Origin: Lolium rigidum
Taxonomy: Eukaryota > Streptophyta > Magnoliopsida > Poales > Poaceae
Length of the DNA stretch: 64,000 nucleotides
Assembly (NCBI RefSeq): GCF_022539505.1
Contig: NC_061509.1
Location: forward strand, 209,212,254-209,276,253
Reading direction: 5' to 3'
The notes beneath the pieces are model-generated. The model worked only from the letters and a program-made list of their open reading frames with translations, had not been told where the DNA came from and made no database searches. This document shows, one piece after another, positions 59,014-64,000 of this stretch. Every line of letters begins with the position of its first letter. Positions within the stretch are counted from its first letter, which is position 1. The position numbers and the translations under genes are program-made.

Positions 59014-60007
59014 CCTGATGTTGCATCTGATACTAGGTCGAACACGGCTTATAAAATACGATGATCTCCTCAACTGGTGGCATCAGTGCTGAATGTGCTA
59101 GACAAATGCTTTCCACAGATCATTTTTTTTGTGCAAAAATTCTGACTTACTAAGTTATAGTAACTGACCGTGATATGCCGATGTAGTTCAGACAAAAACC
59201 TTGGTCCATCAGAGTAGCGCAGTTGTTGAAGTAGCGGGTACATATAAGCAAGGTGCTAGTTTTTTTGTGTGGCATGGGTACTGCGCACTAAGCATCTCAT
59301 TGAATTCCTTAGTCTTCTTGTTGTTGCCTTTTGGCTTCCTTATAGCTGAATGCTTGAATGTGCAATAGTGGAACAATCTGTTCATTGGTAGTACTGTTCT
59401 GTACGTTCTACATACCCAGTCGGGCGCGAATCATTTCAAATTTGTTTCGAATGTGTGCATGGTTAATTTACAAGTTTACTCGGGATTAATGAGGAGTGGT
59501 TGTGATATGTTAGAGCTGAAACACCCACGGCCCAAGGCATGGTGCAATGTCAATGTATCAAATTTGAACTAAAACCACAAAACTAATTATGGAACGGAGG
59601 GAGCACAAAACGCAGGATGCAATGTCAATGTATGTTTGAATCCTACAGGACTTCGTTTGGCTGTAGCATAGGAAAACAAACTATTGGTTGAGTCGGTGCC
59701 TGATTGGAAATTTTCAAAGTACTCTAAAATAAGATCCTTCAGAATTATTCTTGTATGATTCAATCTAAATCAAATAACCAACATAATAATTTTGTAATAA
59801 AAAATCATTTTAAATATACAGACCTCGAAGCGAAATTCGATTCAATACTGAAGTACCCTTTGCTCCTATAGGTTCACGATCCAGGCCTTCCTGTACTGCT
59901 ATCTCACAACGTCCCTATCATGTGCACAAGAGGTTTGAGAAAAAGACGCACGAGAATTGTTGCTATAACTGTACCGAAGTGCTGCCTACGACAGCTGAAC
60001 TGCTGGC
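59014..60007. other. 3' flank of the DUF632 gene with MITE remnant
   Basis: No gene. A Stowaway-type end, GGAACGGAGGGAG, lies at 59591-59603 without a partner. It is flanked by a 16-bp direct repeat (TGCAATGTCAATGTAT) at 59543-59558 and 59618-59633. Confidence 0.6.
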
Positions 60008-60230
60008 ACCGGGCGATGTTGCAGTGCAGCGGAAGACTATGTTGCATACTTAAATGTCTGGTATATATATCCACGGAGAAAACTGAAGCTACTCTTTCCG
60101 GTCTTTTTTAGTTGACTCAAATTTAGTATACAAAATTATACTAAATCCAAATCAATTAAAAGATACCGGAGGGAGTACTATTTTACATTGGGATACATCA
60201 GATTTTGAGAAACTTGGTTAAACTGTGAAA
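60008..60230 (+). repeat. Diverged repeat, copy A (interrupted by a MITE)
   Basis: CACCGGGCGATGTTGCAG, GTATATATATCCAC and TTTACATTGGGATA match copies B and C at 62625-63105. The Stowaway at 60092-60175 splits it. Confidence 0.75.
60092..60175. mobile_element. Stowaway-type MITE (84 bp)
   Basis: Ends CTCTTTCCGGTCTTTTTTAG and the reverse complement of AAAAGATACCGGAGGGAG, between TA dinucleotides at 60090-60091 and 60176-60177. The uninterrupted repeat copy C reads GAAGCTATTATATTTACATT at this site. Confidence 0.85.
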
Positions 60231-60274
60231 GATTTGAATTAAGATAAAATCTGCAGGCCTGGAAAACTAAGAAG

Positions 60275-62572
60275 TTAGGAGCAACTCGCGACCATGTCTA
60301 CGGCCTGGGAAGGCCCGCCGCCTTGATCTCCGGCCCACTCTGCCTCCGACTCGACCAGATCCGGCGTCCTCTTGGCGTCCTCTGTCAGCCCATCCCAAGG
60401 TCCACGGCGGTCGTCGTCGGGCCGCAGCGGCCACCCCTGCCCCGTCATGGCTGCCATTTTGTCAGCTCGTCCGCGCCCTCCGCCACCTGCACAAGCTCCG
60501 CCACCTCCATCCCTTCCAAACTCAACGTGCACGCCTATGGGCCCCTCTCCCGGCGGCAGGGGCAGTCCTGCTCGTCCCCGAGCACCTCCACTTCCTTCGG
60601 CGTCCGTTCCTCGTTCGTCGCGGATGCCCCCGGCTGTGAGGTTTCGGAAGGGGAACGCTGGCGCGTTCACCTCGCCCACAGTTGTCCTAGTGCCTGCGGC
60701 GACTACTCCTGGCCAGCCGCTACGCGCCCCTGCTGCGCCAGTCACTGATGTCGGCAAGGAAGAAGGCATGCTATGGAGGTTGCCTCGGAGATGGCCCTGT
60801 CGCAACCGGCATGCTGCTGCTGCCACCTCCAATGGCCCCGTCTTGGTCTTCCGCCGCAGACACCGCTGATGTTGACGACGAGGTAGACATCGAGGAGCTG
60901 GTGACCTCCCCTGGCCTGACTCAGCACCCCTGCCGTGCTCGCGGGTGTTGTTTCCGGGCTGCCGCCGTGGCCAGCTTTGATGCATGCAGGGTCTTCCCCG
61001 TCTCCCACGGGCTGCCGCCCCTCGTCTGTTGCTGCTTCAAAGTGTGTTGGTTGTGTTTCTTCCTGCCAACTGCTTGATGCTGACCTGTTGTGGGTTGCCT
61101 CCTTGAGCTCCGAAGAGGACGATGACGAGGAGCTAGCGCCGCGGACTCCGTTGGCCGCTGCCTCTGGCTCTGATTCCGGCGCCGGTCACGTTGCCAACTT
61201 TGTTGGCTCGCCCCCAGCTGGTGGCGGGACAGTGGAGGAGCGACCGTTGGCTGCCTTGTCCCGCATTGCTGTTGTTGATGGTGAGGTCGAGAGTTATGCA
61301 GTGAAGACTTGCGCCCCAGCCGCGAGCCAACGTCTTTGCTTCGAGAGGAAGCTCTCGAGTGTAGTCTCGCCTTCAAGCATTGGGCTCGAGGAAGATGATT
61401 CAGGTGCCTCGAGCGTGACCACCAGGTCAGCGCATGTCGTGGGCTCTTTAGATGCATTCACTGTCGTCGTCCTGGTCACCGGGAACGTTCCTGTCGTGCT
61501 CATTTTCCTGCCGCTCTTGGTGATGAGGTGGTCACTTATGTTCATTCTCCGGTCACTTCTGCTCCTTGCCAGCGGAGCCACTCTCCGTCTGCTTAGCTTC
61601 TTCGTCCCTTGTCTCCGCGAAGTTGGGCTGAGGTCGTGGGCCTCTCGGTTGCAACGGTGCCACCAAGACCCTCTCCTACAAGCTGCGAGCAGTTCAAGGT
61701 CAACGCCACTCTGGACTCTCTCTTTCAGTCCCAGGTTGCCTTGATGCGCATGGAACTCCTTCAGCTGGTTAACGTCTGTGTCAATGAGGCGTCTCGTCCT
61801 CTTCGTGAAGAGGTGGCATCTCTGAAGCTATTGTTGGTGCGTGGTGGTGTTTCTTTGGAGCCGACGGAAGCATGTTCTTCTGATGGTTTGGGGCTCGCGA
61901 AAGCGCAGGCCCTAGTCACGCTTGACTCCTCTGAGAAGATGTCGTCGGTGCTTGAGGAAGAGCACCTCTTCGGTTGTTTCTCTCCTTGTGGCCCGTCTTC
62001 GCTGCCTAATGAGTCAGCTGCCTCTGAGCGTGAGGGCATGGACATGTTTGTGGCTCAGGCGCTTGACCTTGAGTTGAGTGCTGATGTTGATGCGGGAGTC
62101 TCTCTCTTGCCTGAGACCGGCGGATAGGTGGGTGCTAAGTCAGGAGTGTTGACACCTGTGCCCAAAGCTTTTGTTGCGAGGGAGATCTGCGTTTTTCTTG
62201 CCACCTTGGTTGCTGCCTACCCTGGGTGTGAGGTTCCGCCCATGGGTGATGGTGCTAGCCCAAGCGAGTGTTTAAGCAAGAAGAGGGGTGCTACAACAAA
62301 GACATTTGCGGTTGATTGATGGTTGCCCCCTATGTCCTGGCAGGTTCGTCGGTACGGTGTAGGTGTGTTGTGTATGGAGTGTTAGTTTGTGTGGCTTTGT
62401 GATCTTGGTGTTGGCATGCGTGGCTGCGGCCGTGTTGTTCGTGTGTGGACGGTGTTTGGGTGGGCATGGACGGGTTGTTGTAGGTTTTCATCTAGTTTTC
62501 TCCTAAAAACTAGACACCTTCTTCTTAATTAATGGATGAGGTAAAGCTTTTGCCACATTCAAAAAGAAAGAC
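60275..62572 (+). mobile_element. LINE-like non-LTR insertion without reverse transcriptase
   Basis: A GC-rich coding-like interior ends in an AT-rich 3' part (TTTTCATCTAGTTTTCTCC, TTAATTAATGGATGAGG, TTTGCCACATTC) and a short A-rich tail. The candidate TSD AAACTARGAAG flanks it: AAACTAAGAAG at 60264-60274 and AAACTAGGAAG at 62573-62583, one mismatch. It separates copy A of a local repeat from copies B and C. No endonuclease or reverse transcriptase is seen, so it would be a non-autonomous or deleted copy. Confidence 0.5.
60285..62319 (+). pseudogene. Decayed LINE ORF1-like region
   Basis: Several long frames follow each other: 60372-60869, 60935-61744, 61609-62127, and after one TAG 62128-62319. 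The part most likely to be real is 61609-62319, with SPRSWAEVVG, then a predicted helix (QSQVALMRMELLQLVNVCVN) and, past the stop, FVAREICVFLATLVAAYPG. The last resembles C-termini of cereal LINE ORF1 proteins from memory. The upstream part is Pro/Arg/Ser-rich. Frame changes and the stop show that it is not functional. Confidence 0.4.
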
Positions 62573-62624
62573 AAACTAGGAAGGAGAGAGTGCTATGTGT
62601 CAATCTCTAACTGTCCAGTGAGCA

Positions 62625-62860
62625 GAAAAGATCATGACCTCTTAATTATCCAACGGCGACATAACCATCGGATTGTCTGGTATATATATCCACAGCGAAA
62701 ACTCAAGTTACTACTATATATTTACATTCTTGTTGGGATATGTCTGATATTGGTTCACGATGTGTGAGCTGAGCTGAGTTTCGACCTGAACATTTCACCC
62801 TACAGTTAACTGCACAACCATATGTGCAGACATCAAAATTACATGTTCATGAGACGAATG
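62625..62860 (+). repeat. Diverged tandem repeat, copy B
   Basis: Contains CTTAATTATCCAACGGCGAC, GTATATATATCCACAGCG and GAGTTTCGACCTGAACATTT. It is followed directly by copy C. Unit about 245 bp. Confidence 0.85.
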
Positions 62861-63105
62861 CACCGGGCGATGTTTCAGGTCATGATGATCTCTTAATTAT
62901 CCAACGGTGACATGACCTTTAGATGTGTGATATATATCCATAGCAAGAACTGAAGCTATTATATTTACATTGGGATAAGTCTGAATTTGGTTCAGGATGC
63001 GTGAGTTGAGCTGAGTTTCGACCTGAACATTCAACCCTACATGTAACCGCACAACCATATTCGCACACACCAAAATTACATGGTCATAGTAAGATCAATG
63101 CAGCA
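62861..63105 (+). repeat. Diverged tandem repeat, copy C
   Basis: Contains CTTAATTATCCAACGGTGAC, ATATATATCCATAGCAAGAA and GAGTTTCGACCTGAACATTC. It ends about 70 bp from the stop codon of the kinase gene, so it may lie in that gene's 3' UTR. Confidence 0.85.
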
Positions 63106-63172
63106 ACATCATTAGCACGGGGCACTGAGATCGAACGTACAAAGGCAAATGCAGCTCCCTACCTTGCTCGAT

Positions 63173-64000
63173 CTAGGAGATCGGTGGCCGTCGGGGACCG
63201 GCCGGGCCAGCCCGTTCCGACCCCGGCCCAAACCCTGGCCGTGGCGACTGTCCTCCGTAACCGTGGCCGCTCCGTGCGGCGGGCCGCGGGGACGCCGATC
63301 CGACGGACCCGTCCGACCTGCCGCCGGCGCCCCTGGACATGGAGTCGACCTCCTGGAGCACCGCGACGACCTCCTTCATGGAGGGGCGGTTGGTGTGCTC
63401 GGCGGCGAGGCACCGCAGGGTGAGCTGCGCCGCCCGCTGCGCACCCCTGGAGGAGTACTGGCCCTCGAGGCGCGGGTCCATGAGCCGCGCTAGCTTCCGC
63501 CTGTCCGCCAGGTGCGGCTTGGCCCAGTCCACCAGGTTGTGCTGCCCCGCAGGCCGGTCCGTGTCCAGCGCGCGCAGGCCCGTCAGCATCTCCAGCAGCA
63601 CCACCCCGAAGCCGTACACGTCGCTCTTCACGTACAGGTGGCCTGTGGCGACGTACTCCGGCGCGGCGTAGCCGTAGGTGCCCATGACCCGGGTGGTGAC
63701 GTGGCTGCTGCCGCCCGCGGGGCCGTCCTTGGCGAGGCCGAAGTCGGAGAGCTTCGCGTGAAATTGCTGCAGTGCGGAGCGGAGGGTGAGACAGGTGACT
63801 GAGATGCGACGTCAGTGTGAGTCGCGCGCGGCAATGGCGCCGACGCCGCCGTACGTACCGTGTCGAGGAGGATGTTGGAGGCTTTGAAGTCCCTGTAGAT
63901 GACGTGCTTCTCCGACGAGTGCAGGAAGGCCAGGCCGCGAGCGGCGTCGATCGCCACGCGCAGCCGGAGGCTCCACGACATCGCCTGGGACGCGCCTCCG
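63173..64000 (-). CDS. Receptor-like cytoplasmic kinase, subfamily VII (PBS1-like), 3' part
   Basis: Two exons are in view: 63859 to beyond 64000, and 63173-63766, with a 92-bp intron (63767-63858, GTACGT to CTGCAG). The frame is open to the window edge, and MSWSLRLRV near 63981 is internal. Visible kinase motifs are the catalytic loop [14 protein letters not shown] (an RD kinase), DFGLAKDGP, the activation segment [20 protein letters not shown], and subdomains IX-XI ([33 protein letters not shown]). The tail after the kinase domain is Gly/Ser/Pro/Arg-rich (about 45 residues). RLCK-VII proteins relay signals from immune and growth receptors at the plasma membrane. The N-terminal lobe and any acylation site lie outside the window. 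It is convergent with the DUF632 gene. Confidence 0.92.

Noticed and set aside
1..64000. CRISPR array, tRNA, rRNA or bacterial operon
   Set aside because: The regular short repeats are transposon subterminal or leader repeats. No cloverleaf or rRNA landmark was noticed, and gene structure is plant-like. A tRNA scan was not possible by eye over the whole length.

Overview
The window is plant nuclear DNA, almost certainly from a Triticeae-type grass (wheat, Aegilops or barley relatives). The evidence is large Gypsy/Athila-like LTR retrotransposons with LTRs that begin with a TGATACGTC palindrome, a CACTA element with a Ulp1 protease gene, PIF/Harbinger and Stowaway elements, and two grass-style genes with GC-rich first exons. 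No bacterial operon, rRNA, tRNA or CRISPR array was seen.

Positions 1-37668 are one nest of LTR retrotransposons, called E0-E6 here. The order was worked out from LTR ends, primer binding sites (PBS), polypurine tracts (PPT) and 5-bp target-site duplications (TSD). A Harbinger-like element (37669-39207) appears to have been entered by E6 (30021-37668, gag-pro type). E6 was entered by E4 (26250-30020), E4 by E1 (reverse, 1689-26249), and E1 by E2 (3381-25229) and separately by E0 (1-1688). E2 was entered by E3 (9079-23805, gag-pro type), and E3 by E5 (reverse, 14678-21160). Three junctions have both TSD copies in view: AGGGC for E2, CTAAC for E3 and GGACG for E5. E3 and E6 encode decayed Gag plus aspartic protease but no polymerase. 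E1, E2 and E5 carry instead an ORF of unknown function with a shared hydrophobic C-terminal segment. The two types share LTR promoter halves and a 3' internal region.

Positions 37669-54600 are intergenic space with DNA transposons: the Harbinger-like element carrying a coiled-coil ORF, a complete 1.1-kb Harbinger-like element (41786-42910, TSD TAA), and a complete CACTA element (47632-52622, TSD ATT). The CACTA keeps the transposase-associated, Ptta/En/Spm and Ulp1 parts, lacks the TNP2 core, and is split by a solo LTR (48665-50073, TSD AGGCC). Stowaway MITEs, poly-A-type retroposon remnants and an old 300-bp duplication fill the rest.

Positions 54600-64000 are gene space. A four-exon DUF630/DUF632 gene (55266-59013, +, 769 codons) faces a receptor-like cytoplasmic kinase gene (63173 to the window edge, -). 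Between them lie a LINE-like insertion (60275-62572) and a three-copy diverged repeat, one copy of which holds a Stowaway MITE. The host genes and the transposons show no functional link. The most unusual material is in the retrotransposon families: shared promoter modules, PPT-like motifs repeated as hairpins, and the uncharacterised hydrophobic-tail ORF.
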